Part shown: piece by piece, positions 1 through 5,476 of the stretch
Layout: every line of letters starts with the position of its first letter
How positions within the stretch are numbered: position 1 is the stretch's first letter
NCBI GenBank assembly: GCA_018901715.1
Contig: JAHIEL010000023.1
Coordinates: 1 to 5,809, forward strand
DNA length: 5,809 bases
DNA from: Patescibacteria group bacterium
GTDB lineage: Bacteria > Patescibacteriota > Minisyncoccia > Minisyncoccales > PEYH01
Direction: 5' to 3'
The notes under the pieces: model-generated
What the model saw: the letters and a program-made list of their open reading frames with translations, nothing else
Database searches by the model: none
Told to the model about the DNA's origin: nothing
Program-made: the position numbers and the translations under genes

Positions 1-135
1 AGGGGCAGCTCCCGCAGGCCTGTTTGGCATGGTCCCCGAGCAAAGCGAGGGGCAAACAGGTTGAGGGACGCAGGCTGACAAATCACGCTGGAGATTTGGA
101 CAGCCAGTGACCCGAGGCCTTGTTGCAAAGCGGAA
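1..135 (+). other. GC-rich, strongly foldable non-coding segment (possible structured RNA, partial)
   Basis: This segment is much richer in GC than the adjoining helicase gene and has no convincing reading frame. It folds well. One long interrupted hairpin runs 65-77 against 101-113: GGG/CCC, an A.A mismatch, CGC/GTG, an A.A mismatch, GGCTG/CAGCC, then CAAATC/GATTTG (79-84/93-98) around an 8-nt loop. A second hairpin pairs CCTGTTTG (19-26) with CAAACAGG (53-60) and encloses CCCC/GGGG (34-37/49-52). AGGCCT at 16-21 and 115-120 could close both arms, in competition with the start of the first hairpin. The G70-T108 pair is G.U only on the plus strand, which mildly favours plus-strand RNA. No promoter or terminator is visible, and the left end is cut by the window. 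It does not match SRP, RNase P, tmRNA or 6S landmarks that I know. An RNA role is inference. Confidence 0.35.
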
Positions 136-146
136 TTATTGCCATA

Positions 147-3023
147 TTAAGATTTTCTAAACTCGCAGATGTCTTTGAAATCGCATGATTTACACTGCCA
201 GCCGGGAGTTGGCGAAAAATTACTTTCTTTGATTGCTTTAATTTTTTCTTTTAATTTTTCTTTTAATTCATCTCTTTGCTTTTCAGTGCTTTGAAAAGAA
301 ATCTTTTTATTATCATTCAAATAATAAAAAGTTAGTTTTTCTGGCAATTGCTTGAAAATATCGTTTAAAGCCATTTGATAAATTAAAAGCTGATTTTTTT
401 CTTCAGTAGTTAGTTTTTCTTTTGACTTGCCTGTCTTGTAATCTATAATCTCCATTCCGTCATCTATTTTATCTACTCTATCTACTTTCCCTTTTATTAT
501 ATCATCCCCTAACTTTAATCTAAAAGCTAATTCCAAGCCCAAAACCTCTGGCTTTTTAAAATCCTTCAAAAAATTCTTCAAAATCTCTCTACCTAATTTA
601 AAATATTCGTCTTTCTGCTCTTTGCTTTCATACCATTCGTCAATCCAATTGGACTCATATAATTTTAGCATTGCTTTTAAATCATTGCTTTGCTCTAATT
701 CTTTACCAAACAAATCTTTTTGATTGGTTTTTGTTCCATCTAGATATTGAAACAAGGTATTGTGAATTGTTTTTCCAAAACTAAAAACACCCTTTCCCCT
801 GCTTGGAATTCTCAAAATATGAGCAAATTTATATTGCAAAGGACACTTTTCAAAGGCAATAAATTGAGTGAAAGAAAAATGCTTTGGCAAAAACTTTTTT
901 TCCAATGCAGGAGGAAGATTTTTTTCTTTTGACAAAGAAGCTGTTTGTTCTATCATTGATGACTTTAAATCAAGCTCTTGAAGAAATCTAGAAATTCTTT
1001 TTTTGGTTTTGCCACCATAATTATCAGCAGACGAAAAGAAAACTCCTTTTTTCGCTCTAGTTATAGCAACATAAAAAAGACGCCTTTCTTCCTGCAAATG
1101 GACATCTCCTGTTGGTAATATTTCTTTTATTAATTTTTCTGGAATTTCTATTGCTTCTTTTCTTTCTGTTGTAGGAAATCTCCTATCTACTAAATTGACA
1201 ACAAAAACATATTTAAATTCTAAGCCTTTGCCAGAATGAATAGTCATAATCTTTACTGCGTCAGGTCCTTTTTCAATATCAAAATCCAACCCTCCTGTTT
1301 CTCCTGATTCCAGTTCCATATCTAATAACCCAACAAAATTAGAAACCGAAGCATCAAGATTGGTTTTTTCAAAATCTTTTAATTTATTGTAAAACTGCGT
1401 AACTAATTCTATTTCCCTATCTCTTTCGTTTTTCACTAAATATTTAAGATATTCAGATTCTTTTAAAAACATTAAAGCTATATCGCTCACGCTTCTAATT
1501 TTGACTAATTCTGTATGTTTTTTTATTAAAATTAATAACTGGTTTATTTTTTGAAAGGTCTGCTTATCCAGCCCAGAGACCAAAGATATCTCTGTTAAAG
1601 TTTCATAAGTGGATTGAGCTTTTTTCTTAGAATACTCATTTATTTTTGCTAAATCCTGCCAAGGAATATCTAACATAGGAAGATTTAACACTCTGCTCAA
1701 AGCAGAACTCTCGTGATAATTATCAAGCAATTTTAAATAGGAGATAATATCTAAAATAACTGGTTGGGTATATAAACCATAAGAAGCGAGAAATTCATAA
1801 GGTAATCTTTGCCTTTCAAATTCTTTAGAAAAGGTAGAAGCCGCTTCATTAGTCCTGCACAAAACAACAAAATCAGAATAATTAGCAGTTTTGTCTTGCT
1901 TCAAAATATCTAAAATCTTTTTAACCACTCCCGATGTTTCATCTTCAGATGTTTTAAAATGCAAGTGTTGAATAATCCCCTTCTCGCTATTATCAGCTTT
2001 TAGTTTTTTACTGAATCCCCCTTGACACTCTAAGGTATTGGGATTATTAAGCTGAATGAAATTATATGATAAATCCAGAATATCTTGAGTAGAGCGATAA
2101 TTGTTGGTCAAAACAATCGCCCTACTCTTCGGATAATCTTTTTGAAACTGTAGAACATTGCTTACAGATGCGCCCCTGAATCGGTAAATGGCTTGGTTAT
2201 CATCAGCACAAACAGTTAAATTGTTATTTGGTAAAGCTAATTTCTTAATAAGCTGATACTGCGCCCAATTAGTGTCCTGAAATTCATCCACTAAAATATA
2301 TTTGAATTGTTCTTGATATTTTTTTAAAATTGTCGGTCTTTGTTCAAATAGCTTGATGCAATAATTAATTAAATCAGAAAAATCCAAAGCATTATTCTCT
2401 AAAAGCAGTTTCTGATAAATATGATAAGCATCAGCTATTTCATTTATTCTTTGAACCTCAATTTCTGCTTCATCTTTTTTGGAAAAAACTCCTGTATCAA
2501 AATTTCTCTTAATATCATCTGCGTATTGCAAATAATCTTCTGGGTAAATTACTTCATCTTTGCACCGTGAAAAATGTTTAATTAAAGCATGAATAAAGCT
2601 TGTAGGACTGCCAAGTGGTTTATAATAATCAAGATTAAATTTGTCAAAATTCTGTTTTATCAAAACCCAAGCTCCTGTTTGGTCTAAAAGCTTAAAATTA
2701 TTAGATAAACCAATGTCCAATGCGTGTTCTTTCAAAATTCTTTCGCAAAAAGCATGAAAAGTTGAAACCCATAAATCAAGGTATCCGAAAGGCAGAAGTT
2801 GATCCACTCTTTCTTCCATTTCCCCTGCTGCCTTTTCTGTAAATGTTACAGCTAAAATTTCATCTGATTTAATAATTCCTTTTTCTATTAAATTAGATAA
2901 ACGGCTTGCAATAACAGTTGTTTTCCCTGTGCCAGCACCTGCAACAATTAAAAGAGGCCCTTGCTTATGCAAAACTGCCTCTTTTTGCTCATTGTTAAGT
3001 TTTTCTAAATAATTATCTGCCAT
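147..3023 (-). CDS. UvrD/PcrA-like superfamily 1 DNA helicase with C-terminal RecB-type PD-(D/E)XK nuclease
   Basis: This is a 958-residue ATP-dependent 3'-5' DNA helicase fused to a nuclease, probably acting in double-strand-break or replication-fork repair. SF1A motifs appear in order: Q motif LNNEQ (9-13), Walker A GAGTGKTT (29-36, Lys34), TFHAF (88-92), Walker B DEFQD (246-250), motif III ADDNQAIYRFRGA (273-285), NNYRST (307-312), motif V TIHSGKGLEF (594-603) and motif VI RRLFYVAITRAKK (647-659). From about residue 715 a RecB-like nuclease follows: His754, GKVDRVD (845-851), IIDYKTG (859-865) and QLLIYQ (878-883). Cys727 with Cys944, Cys947 and Cys953 matches the Fe-S cluster arrangement of AddB, AdnB and Cas4 nucleases. 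UvrD alone is about 720 residues, so the tail accounts for the extra length. The ATG start fits the usual N-terminal spacing to the Q motif, but its only purine-rich site (GGAG) lies 1 nt before ATG. It follows the ACP operon terminator, so it probably has its own promoter. Confidence 0.95.
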   Translation of the reverse strand: MADNYLEKLNNEQKEAVLHKQGPLLIVAGAGTGKTTVIASRLSNLIEKGIIKSDEILAVTFTEKAAGEMEERVDQLLPFGYLDLWVSTFHAFCERILKEHALDIGLSNNFKLLDQTGAWVLIKQNFDKFNLDYYKPLGSPTSFIHALIKHFSRCKDEVIYPEDYLQYADDIKRNFDTGVFSKKDEAEIEVQRINEIADAYHIYQKLLLENNALDFSDLINYCIKLFEQRPTILKKYQEQFKYILVDEFQDTNWAQYQLIKKLALPNNNLTVCADDNQAIYRFRGASVSNVLQFQKDYPKSRAIVLTNNYRSTQDILDLSYNFIQLNNPNTLECQGGFSKKLKADNSEKGIIQHLHFKTSEDETSGVVKKILDILKQDKTANYSDFVVLCRTNEAASTFSKEFERQRLPYEFLASYGLYTQPVILDIISYLKLLDNYHESSALSRVLNLPMLDIPWQDLAKINEYSKKKAQSTYETLTEISLVSGLDKQTFQKINQLLILIKKHTELVKIRSVSDIALMFLKESEYLKYLVKNERDREIELVTQFYNKLKDFEKTNLDASVSNFVGLLDMELESGETGGLDFDIEKGPDAVKIMTIHSGKGLEFKYVFVVNLVDRRFPTTERKEAIEIPEKLIKEILPTGDVHLQEERRLFYVAITRAKKGVFFSSADNYGGKTKKRISRFLQELDLKSSMIEQTASLSKEKNLPPALEKKFLPKHFSFTQFIAFEKCPLQYKFAHILRIPSRGKGVFSFGKTIHNTLFQYLDGTKTNQKDLFGKELEQSNDLKAMLKLYESNWIDEWYESKEQKDEYFKLGREILKNFLKDFKKPEVLGLELAFRLKLGDDIIKGKVDRVDKIDDGMEIIDYKTGKSKEKLTTEEKNQLLIYQMALNDIFKQLPEKLTFYYLNDNKKISFQSTEKQRDELKEKLKEKIKAIKESNFSPTPGWQCKSCDFKDICEFRKS

Positions 3024-3064
3024 TCTCCAATCTTATATCTTTTTCTTCTTATTGAAAAGAATAA

Positions 3065-3096
3065 GCGCTGGTAAATGCAATTGCATTTGCCAGCGC
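3065..3096 (-). terminator. Intrinsic terminator of the ACP operon
   Basis: A 32-base inverted repeat (GCGCTGG... to ...CCAGCGC) forms a stem of up to 16 pairs with one mismatch when read on the minus strand. There it is followed by TTATTCTTTTC, a U-rich tail. It lies 10 bases past the TAG stop of the upstream ACP gene and before the helicase start, so it should isolate the helicase from ACP transcription. The tail is interrupted, so efficiency is uncertain. Read on plus, the mismatch becomes G.U, but no plus-strand gene precedes it. Confidence 0.65.
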
Positions 3097-3105
3097 CGTG
3101 AACCT

Positions 3106-3387
3106 CTATTCAGAGGATTTCTGCGAGAGCTTCTTCTCTATGAGATCGATGGCCTTCTTCACAGTCGTGGCCTTTTCTGCTTCTTCGTCCGGAATTTCAA
3201 TGCAGAACTCGTCCTCTATCTGGAAGATGATTTCTATGACATCGAGAGAATCGGCTCCGAGGTCATCAACAATATCAAGGTCTTTCTCCTTGAGATTACT
3301 CTTGGCTTGATTGACCTCTTTCTCAGTCATCATCAACTGCTCGCGAAGAATTTCAAAAACTCTTTCCTCAACGCTTCCCTTTTCCAT
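3106..3387 (-). CDS. acpP: Acyl carrier protein
   Basis: This 93-residue acidic protein is a canonical acyl carrier protein: a cytosolic four-helix carrier that holds acyl chains as thioesters on a 4'-phosphopantetheine arm. The attachment motif is LGADSLD at residues 43-49, with Ser47 as the modified residue. It is followed by the typical acidic helix II EIIFQIEDEFCIEIPDEE and helix IV VKKAIDLIEKKL. E. coli AcpP is 78 residues; the extra length is an N-terminal lead and a short KSSE tail. The ATG is set by AGGAGG (plus 3396-3401) 8 nt upstream. It starts 20 bases after the stop of the paralogous upstream gene, so the two are almost certainly co-transcribed. GC is about 45%, well above helicase and truB. 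Many CPR genomes lack a full fatty-acid synthesis set, so its partner enzymes cannot be inferred from this window. Confidence 0.93.
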   Translation of the reverse strand: MEKGSVEERVFEILREQLMMTEKEVNQAKSNLKEKDLDIVDDLGADSLDVIEIIFQIEDEFCIEIPDEEAEKATTVKKAIDLIEKKLSQKSSE

Positions 3388-3395
3388 TCTTATCG

Positions 3396-3401
3396 CCTCC
3401 T
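3396..3401 (-). promoter_or_regulatory. Ribosome-binding site of acpP
   Basis: AGGAGG on the minus strand lies 8 nt before the ATG at 3387, within the 20-base gap after the upstream ACP-like gene. It fixes the start and shows independent translation initiation rather than coupling by overlap. Confidence 0.85.
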
Positions 3402-3407
3402 CTCGCC

Positions 3408-3653
3408 TTAGCGATCTTCAGGACAAACCAATTCCACAACTTTTTCGCACACGGCCTCAACAATCGTATTGGATTGAATGCTGCGCTCCGGTATCTTGAT
3501 CCCGAATTCCTCCTCAATGTATTCAACTAGAACATCTACTTGAGGACCATTGATGCTTAAATCCTTGAGCATAGTACTGTTGCATGGTTTGCCCGCAGGA
3601 TCTGCTAACTCGCCGATTATTTCGATAACCCTGTCTTCTATCACTCTAATCAT
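3408..3653 (-). CDS. ACP-like protein lacking the phosphopantetheine serine
   Basis: This 81-residue protein has the acyl-carrier-protein layout. Its helix II region YIEEEFGIKIPE (residues 45-56) lines up without gaps with FQIEDEFCIEIPD of the adjacent canonical ACP, and the C-terminal part (NTIVEAVCEKVVELV) matches helix IV. At the attachment site, however, LGADSLD becomes LSINGPQ (residues 32-38), so the modified Ser aligns with Gly36. The nearest Ser (Ser33) is three residues too early. If the alignment is right, it cannot carry a phosphopantetheine arm in the normal way. It is the first gene of the ACP operon, downstream of a promoter and structured leader, and starts at an ATG 8 nt after AGGAGG. 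The frame is intact, so this looks like a maintained paralogue rather than a pseudogene. Possible roles are a structural or regulatory partner for carrier-protein enzymes, or a carrier used by a different chemistry. Function is unknown. Confidence 0.8.
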   Translation of the reverse strand: MIRVIEDRVIEIIGELADPAGKPCNSTMLKDLSINGPQVDVLVEYIEEEFGIKIPERSIQSNTIVEAVCEKVVELVCPEDR

Positions 3654-3661
3654 TTTCCTCT

Positions 3662-3667
3662 CCTCCT
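3662..3667 (-). promoter_or_regulatory. Ribosome-binding site of the ACP-like gene
   Basis: AGGAGG (within AAAGGAGGAGAGG on the minus strand) lies 8 nt before the ATG at 3653. A leader hairpin (3675-3697) ends 7 bases upstream of it, leaving the site unpaired in the simplest fold. Confidence 0.85.
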
Positions 3668-3674
3668 TTATGTT

Positions 3675-3697
3675 GTTGGCGACTGAACTCGCCCAAC
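3675..3697 (-). promoter_or_regulatory. Leader hairpin of the ACP operon
   Basis: On the minus strand GTTGGGCGA pairs with TCGCCAAC around a 6-nt loop, with one bulged G, just before the ribosome-binding site. With a start site near 3758 the untranslated leader is about 105 nt, long for a compact genome. It also holds a small CCTC/GAGG hairpin near its 5' end. No known riboswitch class is recognised. A regulatory role is inference. Confidence 0.4.
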
Positions 3698-3764
3698 ATA
3701 GCTATTGCCTGCCCCAGAGTTTATAGTAATTCACCTCTTATGCGAGGATTTTTGTACTAGCAAT

Positions 3765-3793
3765 ATATTAAAACATTTCTTATTTTTTGTCAA
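3765..3793 (-). promoter_or_regulatory. Sigma-70-type promoter of the ACP operon
   Basis: On the minus strand a perfect -35 TTGACA (plus 3788-3793) is separated by 17 nt from the -10-like TAATAT (plus 3765-3770), which matches 4 of 6 consensus bases. Start of transcription is expected near 3758. It faces the two ACP genes and no other gene, so assignment is straightforward. Confidence 0.65.
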
Positions 3794-3810
3794 ATTGGAA
3801 AAAATAGATC

Positions 3811-3924
3811 CCCACGGCTAAAGCCGTGGTGCTCTTTTTCGCTTTGTAATAAATTTTTGCCTAACGGCAAACATTTAAACATTGTATCGCTTCAAGCACG
3901 GGTAAACCCGTGTTTTTCGCTTTC
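3811..3924. repeat. Cluster of three TAA(A/C)-loop hairpins with a shared 11-base tail
   Basis: The gap between the divergent ACP operon and truB contains three short hairpins. CCACGGC/GCCGTGG with loop TAAA is at 3812-3829. TTTGCC/GGCAAA with loop TAAC is at 3856-3871. CACGGG/CCCGTG with loop TAAA is at 3897-3912. The first and third are followed by the identical TTTTTCGCTTT (3835-3845 and 3913-3923), so they are diverged copies of one element. TTCAAG (3891-3896) and CTTGAA (3924-3929) also flank the third. Each of these two looks like a plus-strand intrinsic terminator, yet no plus-strand gene precedes them. CACGGCTAAAGCCGTG-type palindromes are familiar from REP-like and IS200/IS605-type ends, but no transposase is present here. 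Counts elsewhere in the genome are needed to tell REP-like repeats from simple insulators. Confidence 0.6.
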
Positions 3925-4004
3925 TTGAAATAAAATTTGAACATATTCTATTGTATTTAATAAACCGCCGCGCTAAACTTAAAAAATGTAATTCAATTAT
4001 TAAA

Positions 4005-4931
4005 ATGAACGGCATCGCTATATTCTACAAACCAAAAGGACAGACATCTTATGATGTAATAAGACAGATTAAAAAACTCTTGCAACCTAAAAAAATAGGC
4101 CACGGAGGCACTTTAGATCCTTTTGCTGAAGGCGTTTTAATAATTGGTATAAATGAAGGGACTAAGCAATTAACTCAATTTCTTAAATCCTCAAAAAAAG
4201 AATATATAGGCGTTATTGAACTAGGCAAAGAATCTAATACTTTTGATTCTGAAGGAAATTTATCAAAATACCTGCCTAAAATAAATCTGCCGAGAACACT
4301 TCTCGGCAAACATGATATAATCAATGCTTTGAATACATTTAAGGGAAAAACTCTGCAAACTCCACCCAAGTTTTCAGCAGTAAAAATTTCAGGTAAGCCA
4401 GCATATAAATTAGCAAGGCAAGGAAAAGAATTTACAATAGCTCCGAAAGAAGTAGAAGTCATAGATATCGAGCTTTTAGATTACAACTCGCCTGAACTTA
4501 AATTAAAACTTTTAGTAGGTTCTGGTTTTTATGTCCGAAGCTTTGCCAATGATTTAGGCAAAAAATTAAAAACAGGCGCTTATCTTAAATCGCTAATTAG
4601 AACGCAGGTTTCTAATTTTAATATCAACCAAGCAATTTCTATGTCTGATTTAGAAAACGATTTTTTAGAACTATGTTTTAAAGCACAAGGCAGAGTGCAA
4701 GGAGTACTGTTTAGAGACACGACTAGGCGTTGGGCAAAAAGATTGGGAGTTAACGGCAAGGCAGAAAACTTACCAAATGGAGAAATAGAAATCATTGCTC
4801 AAGGCAAAAATAAAAATCTTGATGAGTTGCTAGAAAAAATAAAAAAAGGGCCTATTTTCAGCCGAATTGATTCATATAACTATTATTTCAGAAAACCTCA
4901 ATCCAAATACTCAAAATTTTCTATTTTTTAA
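4005..4931 (+). CDS. truB: tRNA pseudouridine-55 synthase TruB fused to acylphosphatase
   Basis: This 308-residue protein joins two enzymes. Residues 1 to about 215 are TruB, which converts U55 in the tRNA T-loop to pseudouridine. They include KPKGQTSYDV (9-18), the catalytic motif GHGGTLDPFAEG (32-43, Asp38), TPPKFSAVKISGKPAYKLAR (119-138) and GFYVRSFANDLG (174-185). The usual PUA or C-terminal RNA-binding domain is absent. Residues 225-308 form a complete acylphosphatase-like domain: GRVQGVLFRD (229-238, catalytic Arg237), NLPNGEIEIIAQG with catalytic Asn255, and GPIFSRI (282-288). That family hydrolyses acyl phosphates such as carbamoyl phosphate. The frame runs through the junction without interruption. 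An upstream TTG at 3951 would extend the protein, but the family N-terminus begins at this ATG. No Shine-Dalgarno is visible. A weak promoter may lie near 3925-3954 (TTGAAA-N18-TATTGT). It diverges from the ACP operon. Confidence 0.93.
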   Translation: MNGIAIFYKPKGQTSYDVIRQIKKLLQPKKIGHGGTLDPFAEGVLIIGINEGTKQLTQFLKSSKKEYIGVIELGKESNTFDSEGNLSKYLPKINLPRTLLGKHDIINALNTFKGKTLQTPPKFSAVKISGKPAYKLARQGKEFTIAPKEVEVIDIELLDYNSPELKLKLLVGSGFYVRSFANDLGKKLKTGAYLKSLIRTQVSNFNINQAISMSDLENDFLELCFKAQGRVQGVLFRDTTRRWAKRLGVNGKAENLPNGEIEIIAQGKNKNLDELLEKIKKGPIFSRIDSYNYYFRKPQSKYSKFSIF

Positions 4932-4947
4932 AATTATTAAAAAGCAT

Positions 4948-4973
4948 GCCTCGGGTTATAATCAACCCGAGGC
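4948..4973 (-). terminator. Hairpin terminator of the zinc-ribbon gene, possibly shared with truB
   Basis: A perfect 10-bp stem (GCCTCGGGTT / AACCCGAGGC) encloses a 6-nt loop. On the minus strand it is followed by ATGCTTTTTAATAATTTT, so it ends transcription of the zinc-ribbon gene, whose TGA stop (4962-4964) spans the loop-stem junction. On plus it lies 17 bases past the truB stop but has only AAGTTCGTTTT downstream, a poor U-tract, so it is at best weakly bidirectional. Confidence 0.7.
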
Positions 4974-5357
4974 AAGTTCGTTTTGGAACCAATCATGCAT
5001 TCCATCGTCATGATACCATCCCCATTTGCCATAGAGCAGGAAATCATGCCAATGATCTCCGCATTCACGGCATCTGTATCGGATAATTGGAAGTTCCTTG
5101 TGTTCTAGCTCTAGTTCTTGGGAGACATCCAACGACCCACAACTTGAACATTTTGAGCCCTGTTTAAAACGATGCCTTATTTTCCGTCTTTCCTTGCGAG
5201 TAAGCTCGGACATCGCACCCAGCTCAAATAAATACAGTTGATGAGCATGTCTGCTTTTCCTGGGCCAGGATTTTCTGCGCCAATCCCCTTTGAACCAACG
5301 CCCCTTAGGCCAGAGAAATTCTATCAACCTTCTCAAAAGCTCTCTATTCCTTCGCAT
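4962..5357 (-). CDS. Small basic zinc-ribbon protein of unknown function
   Basis: I do not recognise this 131-residue protein as a named family. Residues 1-66 are strongly basic and rich in Arg, Lys and Trp (for example ELTRKERRKIRHRF at 51-64). Residues 70-99 form a four-cysteine zinc ribbon: Cys70-X2-Cys73, a 22-residue spacer, then Cys96-X2-Cys99, followed by GDHWHDF. The C-terminus is aromatic and acidic (KWGWYHDDGMHDWF). There is no signal peptide or membrane segment. The charge and zinc ribbon suggest nucleic-acid binding, which is inference. The ATG is supported by GGAGGT-type Shine-Dalgarno at 7 nt; an internal ATG at residue 49 has only a weak site. GC is about 45%, close to the ACP genes and unlike truB. 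It stands alone between a possible minus-strand terminator (5428-5446) and its own terminator at 4948-4973. The coding call is firm; the function is not. Confidence 0.8.
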   Translation of the reverse strand: MRRNRELLRRLIEFLWPKGRWFKGDWRRKSWPRKSRHAHQLYLFELGAMSELTRKERRKIRHRFKQGSKCSSCGSLDVSQELELEHKELPIIRYRCRECGDHWHDFLLYGKWGWYHDDGMHDWFQNELASG

Positions 5358-5364
5358 ATTCTTA

Positions 5365-5370
5365 CCTCCT
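5365..5370 (-). promoter_or_regulatory. Ribosome-binding site of the zinc-ribbon gene
   Basis: AGGAGG, within GGAAGGAGGTAAG on the minus strand, lies 7 nt before the ATG at 5357. It selects this start over the internal methionine codon at residue 49. Confidence 0.85.
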
Positions 5371-5421
5371 TCCCTTTTTTAAGGAAATATTTGTGCTATT
5401 TATATCCTACTCCCAGTATAT

Positions 5422-5446
5422 AAAAAATCAAGCTCAAAAAGCTTGA
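5422..5446 (-). terminator. Possible intrinsic terminator upstream of the zinc-ribbon gene
   Basis: Read on minus, TCAAGCT and AGCTTGA form a 7-bp stem around TTTTG and are followed at once by six T residues. It could stop read-through from tgt before the zinc-ribbon gene. The stem is short and AT-rich, so efficiency is doubtful. The same inverted repeat overlaps the first bases of the plus-strand -35 box at 5443, so it could instead be an operator for that promoter. Confidence 0.4.
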
Positions 5447-5470
5447 CAAGATTATTGAAGGGTGTATAAT
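5443..5470 (+). promoter_or_regulatory. Consensus sigma-70-type promoter of the candidate small RNA
   Basis: A perfect -35 TTGACA (5443-5448) and a perfect -10 TATAAT (5465-5470) are separated by 16 nt. Both hexamers are full consensus matches, the best promoter in the window. Start of transcription is expected near 5477. No convincing gene begins downstream before a terminator about 200 bases away. Confidence 0.8.
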
Positions 5471-5476
5471 GATAAT

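Noticed and set aside
48..77. Resemblance of GGGCAAAC...GGGACGCA to the cyclic di-GMP-I riboswitch
   Set aside because: The spacing lacks the tetraloop hairpin between the two boxes, the CACGCA start is missing, and the bases are better used in other stems.
3052..3499. Plus-strand open frames opposite the ACP genes
   Set aside because: They are shadows of the two minus-strand ACP genes, whose family match, start sites and ribosome-binding sites are clear.
3811..3924. CRISPR array
   Set aside because: There are only two to three diverged palindromes with unequal spacing and no cas genes.
3951..4004. Upstream TTG start for truB
   Set aside because: The 18 extra residues are not part of the TruB family N-terminus, there is no ribosome-binding site, and the ATG at 4005 gives the expected start.
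4175..4795. Minus-strand open frames inside truB
   Set aside because: They lie opposite conserved TruB and acylphosphatase motifs and have no supporting start signals.
5428..5446. Transposon or attachment-site end
   Set aside because: It is a single short inverted repeat with no target duplication, transposase or integrase nearby; terminator or operator is a simpler reading.
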